The notes under the pieces are model-generated. The model had not been told where the DNA came from and made no database searches. It saw only the letters and a program-made list of their open reading frames with translations. The translations under genes were made by a program, and so were the position numbers. 64,000 bases of DNA, taken from positions 62,001 to 126,000 of the forward strand of contig CAYJIM010000001.1 of NCBI GenBank assembly GCA_964370215.1, read 5' to 3'. Shown here in pieces: positions 42,656 to 51,190 of the stretch. Within the stretch, counting starts at the first letter, position 1. The number at the start of each line of letters is the position of its first letter. The DNA comes from Massiliimalia sp964370215. Lineage in GTDB: Bacteria; Bacillota; Clostridia; Oscillospirales; Ruminococcaceae.

Positions 42656-43564
42656 CTAACGTTCAACTACTGTATTGTCAGGTTCTTTTCGCTTAAATCG
42701 AACTTCTGTCAACAACAAGGCGATCATCATGATGCTACCTCCAATGACCATTTGTGTTGTCAAATCATCATACCCTAGCAATACTGAAAATAGAGAACCG
42801 AATAATGCCTCGGTACCCAAAATGATCGCAGCTTTAGAGGAACTGACATGTTTTTGTGCTGTCGTTTGCAAAAAGTAACAAACGCAGGTGCTAAAAATAC
42901 CAAGATAGAGGAGCGATCCGAGACCATCGAGTGTCATCATGGGGCTGAAGTCCCGATCGGTAAACAAAAAGACAACGATGGAAAGCACGGCAGCTGTACA
43001 AAATTGTAAGAATACCAAAACGGTAGGGTGTGTTTTTTTGATGACCATGCCAGTGACAACAATGTGAAATGCGAAGAATAGTGCACATAATAAGGTGAGC
43101 AGGTCGCCGACAGCAAAACTAATGGCTTGTCCAAATTGGAAAGATAGGATTGCCATACCAAGTAGGCAGATGGCAGACGCGATGAAAATATGAAGCGGGG
43201 GCGCTTTTTTAGAAAAAATCCACCACAAAAAGGGCACCATTACGACATTTGTTGCAGTCAAAAACGCATTGTTGGCAGGTGTGGTATATTGTAAGGCAAT
43301 AATTTGTATATAGAAGGCCAAAAACAAGAAAATACCTACCGTAATGGATGGTTTTAAATCTGTTTTTTTGATGTGTTTTTTTAGTGTTTTGAAAGAGCCT
43401 ATTCCGATGACAATGGTGGCAACCACAAAGCGTACCATCATCAATAACTCTGGGGAAACATCTGCATCCAATGCAATTTGCGAAGCAATAAAACCAGACC
43501 CCCAAATGATGGCAACGGATAATAACAATACAATGCCTAATTGTTGTTTTGATTGTAATTTCAT
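42656..43564 (-). CDS. EamA-family drug/metabolite transporter
   Basis: 302 residues with ten candidate membrane helices in two EamA repeats (for example VAIIWGSGFIASQIALDADVS in the first and YLGIFSTCVCYFLQTTAQKHVSSSKAAIILGTEALFG in the second, the latter with the conserved signature before helix 9). Proteins of this superfamily usually export metabolites. Its place between a LacI regulator and lacZ suggests a role in galactoside metabolism, perhaps sugar efflux, but uptake cannot be excluded. Possible start codons agree with M at 43564. Confidence 0.88.
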   Translation of the reverse strand: MKLQSKQQLGIVLLLSVAIIWGSGFIASQIALDADVSPELLMMVRFVVATIVIGIGSFKTLKKHIKKTDLKPSITVGIFLFLAFYIQIIALQYTTPANNAFLTATNVVMVPFLWWIFSKKAPPLHIFIASAICLLGMAILSFQFGQAISFAVGDLLTLLCALFFAFHIVVTGMVIKKTHPTVLVFLQFCTAAVLSIVVFLFTDRDFSPMMTLDGLGSLLYLGIFSTCVCYFLQTTAQKHVSSSKAAIILGTEALFGSLFSVLLGYDDLTTQMVIGGSIMMIALLLTEVRFKRKEPDNTVVER

Positions 43565-43594
43565 GAAAACCTCCTATTTTAGTGACAAGTAATT

Positions 43595-44650
43595 CTACTT
43601 GTTGCGTTGAGTTGCTATTGGTGGAGAACTTTCTCGTATCAAGAGGGAAGTCTTGATAGTGCTCTGGATTCCCACACTGCGAGGATGCTGTAAACGATCC
43701 AGTAGCAAAGAGGCAGCGGTTCTCCCTACAAGGTCACTGTGCAGTTTGACTGTCGACAATGCTGGGACCATATAACTTAAAGCTGCGATGTCATTGCATC
43801 CCACAACAGAAATTTCTTCCGGTACCTTGACGTTTTTTTCCGACAATGCACGAAGAATACCCAAGGCAATGGTGTCATTTTCTGCAAATATTGCTTGGGG
43901 GAGAGGATGTCTCGAAAGCAAGGACAATGTCATAACATAGCCCTCTTCTGCAGAAACTGTAGTTATATGGCGGACAAAGTTTTGGTTAAACAGTCCTTTT
44001 TTGAGCATGATTTCTTTATAAACTTGATATCGTTGGTCGACAAGTAGTTGACCTTGAGACTCAAAGATTTGTGTTCCAATATAAGCAATTCGTTCAAATT
44101 GCAATGTGATAAAATAATCTAAGACCTGTTCAGCGACCTGTGCCAAATTATTGTGGACAATATCCCATTGTGGGCATGGATCTGGGGGGGCAAAATCTGC
44201 AAATATGAGTGGAATGTCAACAGCGCGTAATTGGGCTTGTAGCAATCGAACATCAAGCCATCTGGAAACACTACCAATTACGATAATCGCTGAAAACTCT
44301 TGTAGATCTGAAAATGTCTGGTCTGTGTCACAGTATTGCTCTACGACAGTCACGCCTGCCTGTTCCAACTGTTCTTTTGCATACAAATGAACAGCAAGGT
44401 AATTGGAATCGGATAATTCTAACAATATATCATACAGTAAGAGGAGTAGAACCTTTTGGTTGGAGGTGACCTGCCGATTTAAATCACCCAACACAAGGTG
44501 ATTGCTTTTGTATTGTAGCTGTTGGGCAGCCAATAATATTTTTTGACGTGTTTCCATTGCAATGGAAAATGAAGGATCTTGGTTGAGTACCCGTGAAACA
44601 GATGCTACCGAAACATCGGCAAGTTTTGCAATATCTTTTAATGTAGCCAT
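43595..44650 (-). CDS. LacI/GalR-family repressor of the lacZ operon
   Basis: 351 residues. The N-terminal helix-turn-helix reads MATLKDIAKLADVSVASVSRVL, then a hinge and a periplasmic-binding-type effector domain (FSAIIVIGSVSR, IAYIGTQIFESQGQLLVDQR, PEEISVVGCNDIAALSYMVP). ATG 44650 is preferred because AAGGAG lies 8 bases upstream; an ATG two codons earlier is too close. It is the first gene of the operon EamA-lacZ-udp and is preceded by two palindromic operators, so it very probably represses its own operon. The inducer is likely a galactoside, by context. Confidence 0.92.
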   Translation of the reverse strand: MATLKDIAKLADVSVASVSRVLNQDPSFSIAMETRQKILLAAQQLQYKSNHLVLGDLNRQVTSNQKVLLLLLYDILLELSDSNYLAVHLYAKEQLEQAGVTVVEQYCDTDQTFSDLQEFSAIIVIGSVSRWLDVRLLQAQLRAVDIPLIFADFAPPDPCPQWDIVHNNLAQVAEQVLDYFITLQFERIAYIGTQIFESQGQLLVDQRYQVYKEIMLKKGLFNQNFVRHITTVSAEEGYVMTLSLLSRHPLPQAIFAENDTIALGILRALSEKNVKVPEEISVVGCNDIAALSYMVPALSTVKLHSDLVGRTAASLLLDRLQHPRSVGIQSTIKTSLLIRESSPPIATQRNK

Positions 44651-44674
44651 GGTCATGCTCCTTTCTTTAATTTC

Positions 44675-44727
44675 ATTATAGTAAATATATTTAGTAAAGT
44701 CAAGTAGTTTAGTAAATATATTTACTA
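44675..44727 (-). promoter_or_regulatory. Promoter and two operators of the LacI-lacZ operon
   Basis: Minus strand TTGACT (44698-44703), 17-base spacer, TATAAT (44675-44680). A perfect 18-bp palindrome TAGTAAATATATTTACTA lies at 44710-44727, just upstream of the -35 box. A second copy with one mismatch (44679-44696) fills the spacer between -35 and -10. Their centres are 31 bases apart, about three helical turns, which would favour joint occupancy on one DNA face. Confidence 0.85.
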
Positions 44728-44836
44728 CAATAAAAAGAAAAAATGGTTTTTGCATGTGACAGTACCTTTGGAGGGTATTGCAAGCTGATGCGAGAAACAG
44801 ATAAGTTACAAATTTCTTCTGTTTTCGACAGATTAG

Positions 44837-44865
44837 TTGACTTCCCACATTTAGCATGGTAAAAT
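44837..44865 (+). promoter_or_regulatory. Promoter of the Ca2+-type P-ATPase gene
   Basis: TTGACT (44837-44842), 17-base spacer, TAAAAT (44860-44865). The 302 bases between the LacI and ATPase genes hold this and the LacI operators; I see nothing else in them. Confidence 0.7.
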
Positions 44866-44952
44866 AAAATCATTTGACCACGTTCTTTTTCACAGGTTAA
44901 AGAGCCAATTTTTAGTAAGAATTTGAGTTGTATGAAAAGAAGGAAGGGTAAT

Positions 44953-47547
44953 ATGGAGAAATTTTGGGTCCAAGAACCAAAGCAGGTATTGACTGCATTG
45001 GAAACGAATGAAGAAGGGTTGTCCTCTGCCGAAGTTTCCAAGCGATTGGAGCAGTACGGAGAAAATAAACTTGCAGAAGGCAAGCGGAAAACCGTCATTC
45101 AGGTATTTTTTGAGCAATTTAAAGATTTGTTGGTGCTTATTTTGATCGGTGCTGCAATCATTTCTGCTATCACAGGTGGCTTGGAGGGTGCTCTGGTCAT
45201 AGTCATGGTATTGATCTTGAATGCAGTGTTGGGTACAGTACAACATTTCAAAGCAGAACAATCGTTGGAAAGTCTGAAAGCGATGTCGGCACCGAATGCA
45301 AGAGTACTGCGTGATGGCGAAAACTGCTCTGTGCCTGCAAAAGACTTGGTACCGGGGGATATTTTGTTCCTAGAAGCAGGAGATGTTGCACCGGCAGATG
45401 GCCGTATTTTACAAAATTTTTCATTGCAAGTCAATGAAAGTGCATTGACTGGGGAATCTGAAAACGTCAATAAAGCGAGTGAAACGCTTATGTCGGAAGA
45501 ACTGTCTCTGGGTGACCGTGTCAATATGGTCTACAGCGGTTCGTTGGTTGCCTATGGGCGTGCGATGGTGGTCATTACTGGGACAGGGATGTCGACAGAG
45601 ATCGGTCATATCGCAAACCTCATGGAATCTGCACAAGAAAAAACGACACCGTTGCAACGTAGCTTAGATGACTTTTCAAAAAAGCTCTCTTTTGTGATTT
45701 TGGGTGTCTGTGTATTGGTATTTGTTTTAGGACTATTTCACGGAGAAGCAGTCACGGACTCCTTGATGTTTGCAGTGGCATTGGCGGTAGCGGCAATTCC
45801 GGAAGCGCTCAGCTCTATCGTGACAATTGGTCTTGCCATTGGGACACAAAAGATGGCAAAAGAAAATGCCATCATCAAAAAGTTGCGTGCGGTGGAAAGC
45901 CTTGGGAGCGTCTCGGTCATCTGCTCTGACAAGACCGGTACCTTGACACAAAACAAAATGACCGTTCGCCAAACATTTACGCTGGATCAAGTGAGCAAAG
46001 CGGAATCGTTTGATAAAACGTCAAGCTGCCACGAAACCTTGCTCTATAACTGTATGCTCTGTAACGATGGCGTGGTAAAGGATGGGGTGCAATTGGGTGA
46101 CCCAACCGAAACCGCCCTGTTGGTCTTCGGGGAGCGTGTGGGGGAACAGGTAGAATCTGTACGCCAAACCTGTCCACGTTTGGCAGAATTGCCATTTGAT
46201 TCTGATCGTAAATTGATGTCCACCTTAAACAACGTGCAGGATGAATATCGTATGCTCACCAAAGGTGCACCGGACGTATTGCTTGCTCGTTGCACTACCG
46301 CATTGGTAAATGGCGAAGTGGTACCGATAACAGCTGATCTGATGGCAAATATTACCGAGCAAAATGCAGCGTTCTCTTGTCAAGGTTTGCGTGTATTGGC
46401 TTTTGCACAAAAGGTTTTACCGCAGGAACGCACCTTAACGTTGGAAGATGAACAAGCATTGATTTTTATTGGATTGGTTGCGATGATGGATCCACCGCGT
46501 GTGGAGTCGGCCCTTGCGGTTGCCAACTGTAAAAAAGCAGGCATTCGCCCAGTCATGATCACTGGAGACCATAAAGTAACGGCTACTGCAATTGCCAAGG
46601 AAATCGGTATTTTTAACGAAGGAGACCTTGCAGTTGAAGGCGTTGAAGTCGAAAAAATGACCGATGAAGAACTCAAAGAAAAAGTCAAGCATATTTCTGT
46701 TTACGCGCGGGTATCGCCGGAACATAAAATCCGCATTGTTCGTGCGTGGCAGGAAAATGGTGCCATTGCCGCAATGACAGGAGACGGGGTCAACGATGCG
46801 CCTGCTTTGAAACAAGCGGACATCGGGATTGCGATGGGCATTACCGGTACCGAAGTTTCCAAAGATGCAGCGGCAATGATTTTGACTGATGACAACTTTG
46901 CGACGATCGTTAAAGCAGTGGGCAATGGACGAAATGTCTACCAAAATATGAAACGCTCCATTCAGTTCCTGCTTTCAGGGAATCTTGCCGGTATTTTGGT
47001 GGTACTTTATACTTCATTCCAAGGACTGCCCTTGCCGTTCATGGCGGTACAGTTGTTGTTCATCAACTTGTTGACAGACAGTTTGCCAGCACTGGCGATC
47101 AATATGGAAAAATCAAACAGTGATGTATTGAACCGCCCACCACGTGATCCGAAAGAGGGAATCATGACCAAAGATTTTACCATCGCAGTCGGCCTGCAAG
47201 GAGCTTTGATTGCACTGGTTACCATCATTGGTTATTATATCGGTCTTGGTATCAACGACGGCATGGCCAGCACCATGGCATTTGCAGTATTGTGTGGTGC
47301 GCGTTTGTTCCACGGGTTTAACTGTAGAGGAGAGCGTTCCATCTTCCGTATGGCGTTCAACAAGTACAGCTATGGCGCCTTTGCTCTAGGGATGGTGTTG
47401 TTGGGATTGGTACTGTTGATCCCTGCACTACATGGCCTATTTGAAATTCATGCAATTTTAACCATGACACAAATCCTACAAATGTTGGGTCTTTCCATCT
47501 TGCCAACAATTGTCATTCAACTTATTCGTGTATTCCGAGGAAAATAA
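44953..47547 (+). CDS. P-type cation ATPase, Ca2+ (type IIA) class
   Basis: 864 residues with the usual ten-helix plan. Actuator motif LTGESENV, helix 4 motif VAAIPEALSSIVTIGLAIG (the PEALP-like Ca2+ site of type II pumps), phosphorylation site CSDKTGTLTQNKMTV, KGAPD, and TGDGVNDAPALKQADIGIAMG. It closely follows the pattern of SERCA-like bacterial Ca2+ exporters. ATG 44953 is chosen because AGGAAGGG lies a few bases upstream and the chain starts at the conserved MEKFWVQEPKQVLTAL. Single-gene unit with a strong shared terminator. Confidence 0.93.
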   Translation: MEKFWVQEPKQVLTALETNEEGLSSAEVSKRLEQYGENKLAEGKRKTVIQVFFEQFKDLLVLILIGAAIISAITGGLEGALVIVMVLILNAVLGTVQHFKAEQSLESLKAMSAPNARVLRDGENCSVPAKDLVPGDILFLEAGDVAPADGRILQNFSLQVNESALTGESENVNKASETLMSEELSLGDRVNMVYSGSLVAYGRAMVVITGTGMSTEIGHIANLMESAQEKTTPLQRSLDDFSKKLSFVILGVCVLVFVLGLFHGEAVTDSLMFAVALAVAAIPEALSSIVTIGLAIGTQKMAKENAIIKKLRAVESLGSVSVICSDKTGTLTQNKMTVRQTFTLDQVSKAESFDKTSSCHETLLYNCMLCNDGVVKDGVQLGDPTETALLVFGERVGEQVESVRQTCPRLAELPFDSDRKLMSTLNNVQDEYRMLTKGAPDVLLARCTTALVNGEVVPITADLMANITEQNAAFSCQGLRVLAFAQKVLPQERTLTLEDEQALIFIGLVAMMDPPRVESALAVANCKKAGIRPVMITGDHKVTATAIAKEIGIFNEGDLAVEGVEVEKMTDEELKEKVKHISVYARVSPEHKIRIVRAWQENGAIAAMTGDGVNDAPALKQADIGIAMGITGTEVSKDAAAMILTDDNFATIVKAVGNGRNVYQNMKRSIQFLLSGNLAGILVVLYTSFQGLPLPFMAVQLLFINLLTDSLPALAINMEKSNSDVLNRPPRDPKEGIMTKDFTIAVGLQGALIALVTIIGYYIGLGINDGMASTMAFAVLCGARLFHGFNCRGERSIFRMAFNKYSYGAFALGMVLLGLVLLIPALHGLFEIHAILTMTQILQMLGLSILPTIVIQLIRVFRGK

Positions 47548-47557
47548 TAGAAATAAG

Positions 47558-47605
47558 AAAAAGCAGAGAAGGTAGATGTAGGCTCATCTACCTTCTCTGC
47601 TTTTT
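47558..47605. terminator. Bidirectional terminator between ATPase and P-loop kinase genes
   Basis: Perfect 21-bp inverted repeat, arms 47558-47578 and 47585-47605, six-base loop. It overlaps the stop codon of the minus-strand gene. Confidence 0.9.
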
Positions 47606-48108
47606 TCCTGTAACTTTAATGCAATTTCTTCGGCTGCCGCTGTCGGGATACAGTTTCCAACATCAACTTTGACGGATGACATCCGCTCATAGTCTTTTAA
47701 TCGTGCCAAGGCACGGGCAACAACTTCTTTTTCACGCATACCGGATTGCACATCCAGTGCAATCCGCCTTTTTAGAGCATCTTCTGAACAAATGAGTGAA
47801 AAAAGTGTTGTTTGACAATTGGATAAGTCTAGGCGAGAAAGTACTTCATCAACAATTGACTGTTCGTTCATTACCCAGCAAAAAATGATATGATCAAAGG
47901 CCGAACAATGAAGAAAATTTTGCAATAGGCAGGAAATGTTGGTGAGTACCATTTCTTTTGTCTCATCCGTGACCACAAAAGGGGACATTTTCCAACACCA
48001 GTCCCCATCCAAAAACACATTGTTGGGCAATATTTTTTGCAGTTCCAGACAGGTCGTTGTCTTACCAACACCCATTGTTCCATTTACTAAAATAAGTTGT
48101 TTCATCAT
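47584..48108 (-). CDS. P-loop nucleotide kinase-like protein
   Basis: 174 residues with a Walker A motif near the start (LVNGTMGVGKTTTCLELQKIL), followed by VFLDGDWCWKMSP, a DxDW region as in shikimate- or nucleoside-kinase-like AAA_33/AAA_17 proteins, and a lid-like RRIALDVQSGMREKEVVARALARL. It probably phosphorylates a small molecule; the substrate is not known. Two adjacent ATGs (48108 and 48105) follow AAAGGA; I use the first. It has its own promoter and shares a terminator with the convergent ATPase gene. Confidence 0.75.
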   Translation of the reverse strand: MMKQLILVNGTMGVGKTTTCLELQKILPNNVFLDGDWCWKMSPFVVTDETKEMVLTNISCLLQNFLHCSAFDHIIFCWVMNEQSIVDEVLSRLDLSNCQTTLFSLICSEDALKRRIALDVQSGMREKEVVARALARLKDYERMSSVKVDVGNCIPTAAAEEIALKLQEKSREGR

Positions 48109-48136
48109 GTAAAGTCCTTTCTGCGAATCTGTTATG

Positions 48137-48165
48137 ATTATAGCAAAATAAAACATGGGTTGCAA
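48137..48165 (-). promoter_or_regulatory. Promoter of the P-loop kinase-like gene
   Basis: Minus strand TTGCAA (48160-48165), 17-base spacer, TATAAT (48137-48142). Confidence 0.7.
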
Positions 48166-48236
48166 CAGTCTGTTGGTACCTGTTGTGGATGAAATAACTA
48201 TTTTCACTATTTTATCATCTATTTATAGGATATAAT

Positions 48237-48266
48237 TTGACAGCATATAAGAAACAGTGGTATAAT
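48237..48266 (+). promoter_or_regulatory. Promoter of the second aldo/keto reductase
   Basis: TTGACA (48237-48242), 18-base spacer, TATAAT (48261-48266). Confidence 0.75.
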
Positions 48267-48297
48267 AAATGAAATTAAAAATAGGAGTGTGTTACTA

Positions 48298-49425
48298 ATG
48301 CAATATGTAGATTTTAAACATGATGGCAAAAAAGTATCCCGTTTTGGTTTGGGTTGTATGCGCCTACCGAAAATCCAAGATGCGCAGGGAAAAGAAATCA
48401 TCGATGAGCCAAAAGCGATCGAAATGATTCGCAAGGCGATTGATGGTGGGGTCAACTACATCGATACCGCATATTTTTATGAAGGCAGTGAAGTAGTTGT
48501 CGGTAAAGCGTTGAAAGATGGTTATCGTGAAAAAGTTATTCTTGCCACCAAATTGCCGATGTCGATCGTAGAAAAAAAAGAAGATCTGCAAAAATATTAT
48601 GAAGAAGAATTGGAACGTTTGGATGTAGAACATATTGATGTTTACTTCCTTCATAACCTTTTTGAAGCAAACTGGGAAAAAGTAGTGAAATTTGATGCCA
48701 TTGACTTTATGGTGGATCTGAAAAAACAAGGCAAAATTAGTTATATTGCGGTTTCGATGCACGGTACCAACGCACACTTTGAAAAAGTCATCGATTACTT
48801 TAACTGGGATCTGGCAATGATCCAGTACAACTACTATGACAAGTATAACCAAGCAGGGCAAAAAGGTCTTCTTTACGCTTCTGCAAAAGGTATTCCTGTT
48901 GTTTCGATGGAATCGCTCCATGGTGGGATGCTTTCCAACGATGTACCTGAAAAAGTAGAAGCGGCATTTGGTGATTGGAACAAAGATCTATCCAATGCTG
49001 AAAAAGCGTTTATGTGGCTTTACAACCAACCGGAAGTAACGGTAGTCTTGACGGGCGCTTCCACATTGGAACAAGTGGAAGAAAGCCTTGCGATCTTTGA
49101 TAAAGCAGAATGCAACATTCTTTCGGAAGAGGAAGTCGCACTCTATGACAAAGCCAGAGAAGTGTGGGAATCCTTTGTCAACATCGAATGTACCGGATGT
49201 AACTACTGCATGCCATGTCCGGCAAAGATTGACATTCCATTGGTATTCCATGTATGGAATGAAATTGCAAAAACACCGGCACAAAAATGGCTTTACAATG
49301 TCATGCTGACTCAATCTGGTAAAGATGCAACCAACTGTATCAACTGTGGTAAGTGTGTGAAAGTATGTCCGCAGAAATTGGATATTCCAAACAAGTTGAA
49401 AGAAGCACACGAAGCATTGGTGTAA
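48298..49425 (+). CDS. Aldo/keto reductase fused to a 4Fe-4S ferredoxin-like domain (second copy)
   Basis: 375 residues with the same architecture as the 24962 gene. Barrel motifs: NYIDTAYFYEGSE (Asp, Tyr), ILATKLPMSI (Lys), DVYFLHNLFE (His). C-terminal cysteine clusters: CTGCNYCMPCP and CINCGKCVKVCPQ, giving a 4Fe-4S site. The ATG at 48298 follows AGGAG by 10 bases. It is monocistronic with near-consensus promoter elements, suggesting high expression. Substrate is unknown; the two copies differ enough to suggest distinct substrates or conditions. Confidence 0.9.
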   Translation: MQYVDFKHDGKKVSRFGLGCMRLPKIQDAQGKEIIDEPKAIEMIRKAIDGGVNYIDTAYFYEGSEVVVGKALKDGYREKVILATKLPMSIVEKKEDLQKYYEEELERLDVEHIDVYFLHNLFEANWEKVVKFDAIDFMVDLKKQGKISYIAVSMHGTNAHFEKVIDYFNWDLAMIQYNYYDKYNQAGQKGLLYASAKGIPVVSMESLHGGMLSNDVPEKVEAAFGDWNKDLSNAEKAFMWLYNQPEVTVVLTGASTLEQVEESLAIFDKAECNILSEEEVALYDKAREVWESFVNIECTGCNYCMPCPAKIDIPLVFHVWNEIAKTPAQKWLYNVMLTQSGKDATNCINCGKCVKVCPQKLDIPNKLKEAHEALV

Positions 49426-49438
49426 GATCTGAAAAATT

Positions 49439-49476
49439 AAACGTGCAAGGTAGGCATATGCTTGCCCTGCACGTTT
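49439..49476 (+). terminator. Terminator after the second aldo/keto reductase
   Basis: Stem AAACGTGCA / TGCACGTTT (49439-49447 and 49468-49476) with an inner stem, followed by T residues. Confidence 0.85.
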
Positions 49477-49561
49477 TTATTTATCGGTATGCAAAGAAGA
49501 TACACCTTTTTACATCAAGTAGCATAGGATAAGGCAACTAAATTGATTTGGAGGAGTTTTT

Positions 49562-49633
49562 ATGAAAATTGTTGTGCTGAAAAGTCCTAAGATTTTAAGT
49601 GGGGTATTAAAGTTGATCTTTGGCATGAAATAA
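49562..49633 (+). CDS. spoVM: SpoVM, 23-residue spore morphogenetic peptide
   Basis: A 23-codon gene encoding MKIVVLKSPKILSGVLKLIF plus GMK. It aligns without gaps to B. subtilis SpoVM (26 residues, starting MKFYTIKLPKFLGG): Lys2, Lys7, Pro9, Lys10, Leu12 and Gly14 coincide, including Pro9, which is needed for curvature sensing. SpoVM is an amphipathic helix that marks the convex forespore membrane and anchors SpoIVA coat assembly. GGAGGAG precedes the ATG by 5 bases, and a strong terminator follows the stop. Such a gene is easily missed by gene finders because of its size. Confidence 0.9.
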   Translation: MKIVVLKSPKILSGVLKLIFGMK

Positions 49634-49645
49634 GAATTGCTACAT

Positions 49646-49695
49646 AAAAAAAGTTGGTGCGCTGTAGATTTTATCTACAGCGCACCAACTTTTTT
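49646..49695 (+). terminator. Terminator after spoVM
   Basis: Perfect 22-bp inverted repeat, arms 49647-49668 and 49674-49695, ending in T6, 13 bases after the spoVM stop. Confidence 0.92.
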
Positions 49696-49781
49696 ACGTG
49701 ATAAAGGATTCTGCTGTAAACGAGCATATCTCTTTTGTTTTTTCCATAAGTTGTACAAAAAGAAACAAGGGAGAGATGGAG

Positions 49782-50987
49782 ATGAAATATCTGTTATCTT
49801 GGGTGTTGACGAGTGCACTGCTGTGTTTAGCTGTGACCGCTTATGCAGATACAGGGCTGGTGACAGAGCCGGTTGTAGCGGATGCGGTGACACAGGAAGT
49901 GGTCAACCAATCGGCGGTGCAGGTAGCTGCACCGAGTGCGGTATTGCTGGATGCGACCACCGGTACAGTACTTTACGCAAAGGACGAAAACACGATGCGC
50001 GCACCGGCATCTGTTACTAAAATTATGACAATGTTGTTGGTATTAGAAGAGGTTGAAAAGGGGGCCTTAAAATTCGATGATCTGGTAACAGCCTCGCAAA
50101 ATGCAAAAGAATTGGGAGGTACACAAATCAATTTGGACATCGGAGAACAGATGACGGTATACGATTTGATGATGGCGGTCGCCGTCGCTTCTGCCAACGA
50201 TGCTGCTATGGCATTGGCAGAACATGTGGGGGGGAGTGCCTCAGGATTTATGAAAATGATGAACGATCGTGCCGCAGATTTAGGCATGACAAATACCACT
50301 TTTCAAAATCCGCATGGTTTGCCGGAAGAAGGACATATGATATCCGCTCTTGATATTGGGAAAATGACCGCAGCATTGTTAAATATGCCCTCAGCAGTTG
50401 AATTTATTGGTTGTGAAACCTATACCATACGACAGGATACCAATCCTTATCAAATGCGCACCACCAATAAACTATTGGGCGTTTACGATGGATGTGTTGG
50501 TGGCAAGACCGGATATACTGATGAAGCAGGGTATTGCATGGGGGTAGGGGCAACTCGTGAGGGGCTTACCCTAGTAGCAGTTGTGATGGGGGAAGTAGAT
50601 AGTGAGACCAGACAACAGGATCTGATAACATTGTTTGATTATGGATTCGGTGCGTACACGACCTATGACATTTCGATCGAACCTATTTCCTTTGAACCGA
50701 TTCCGATTCAAAATGGAATGGTGGATACTGTGGAGATTGTTGTACCGAAAATGATTCTTCCACCAGTGATCATTGAAAAGGGAAGTACTCCACAAATTAC
50801 ACAAGAGATTACTGTTACAGAGCAGTTGCAAGCGCCAGTAGAGCAGGGGGATGAGGTAGGTGATGTAGTGATCCGTATGAATGGACAGGAAATCGCACAG
50901 TTCGCACTACTTGCGGATCAATCGGTACAAGTGCGATCAGTGGGTGCTGTTTTATTACAATTACTACAACAATTTGTATCGTTATAA
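49782..50987 (+). CDS. D-alanyl-D-alanine carboxypeptidase, DacF/PBP5 type
   Basis: 401 residues. A signal peptide of about 24 residues ends in AYA. The penicillin-binding motifs are SVTK (active-site serine, in APASVTKIMTMLL), SAN (in VASANDAAMALAEH) and KTG (in GGKTGYTDEAGYCMG). A C-terminal beta-rich domain of the PBP5_C type follows, and the last 20 residues are hydrophobic, as for a membrane anchor. The enzyme trims the terminal D-Ala of peptidoglycan stem peptides. Proximity to spoVM suggests the sporulation-linked DacF, but a vegetative role is equally possible. ATG 49782 has AGGGAG 8 bases upstream. Confidence 0.9.
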   Translation: MKYLLSWVLTSALLCLAVTAYADTGLVTEPVVADAVTQEVVNQSAVQVAAPSAVLLDATTGTVLYAKDENTMRAPASVTKIMTMLLVLEEVEKGALKFDDLVTASQNAKELGGTQINLDIGEQMTVYDLMMAVAVASANDAAMALAEHVGGSASGFMKMMNDRAADLGMTNTTFQNPHGLPEEGHMISALDIGKMTAALLNMPSAVEFIGCETYTIRQDTNPYQMRTTNKLLGVYDGCVGGKTGYTDEAGYCMGVGATREGLTLVAVVMGEVDSETRQQDLITLFDYGFGAYTTYDISIEPISFEPIPIQNGMVDTVEIVVPKMILPPVIIEKGSTPQITQEITVTEQLQAPVEQGDEVGDVVIRMNGQEIAQFALLADQSVQVRSVGAVLLQLLQQFVSL

Positions 50988-51090
50988 GATTTCAACTACC
51001 ATAGATTGGAAAAAGCATGGAAAAAATCCAATAAATTTGACTAAATTCAAAAGGTTTCTCGTTTTTTTTGCAAAATCACGGAAGTTACTC

Positions 51091-51119
51091 TTGAAAAATG
51101 TTATGATTTGGTGTAAAAT
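51091..51119 (+). promoter_or_regulatory. Promoter of pgi
   Basis: TTGAAA (51091-51096), 17-base spacer, TAAAAT (51114-51119). Confidence 0.65.
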
Positions 51120-51190
51120 AGATATAACATCATAGGCATAGGTCATCATTTTATAGAGTAGCGAAGCATATATCTGGGGGTTTAAGAATC

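Noticed and set aside
49646..49695. Possible CRISPR or mobile-element end near spoVM
   Set aside because: The single perfect inverted repeat ends in T6 and is an ordinary terminator; no repeated units are present.
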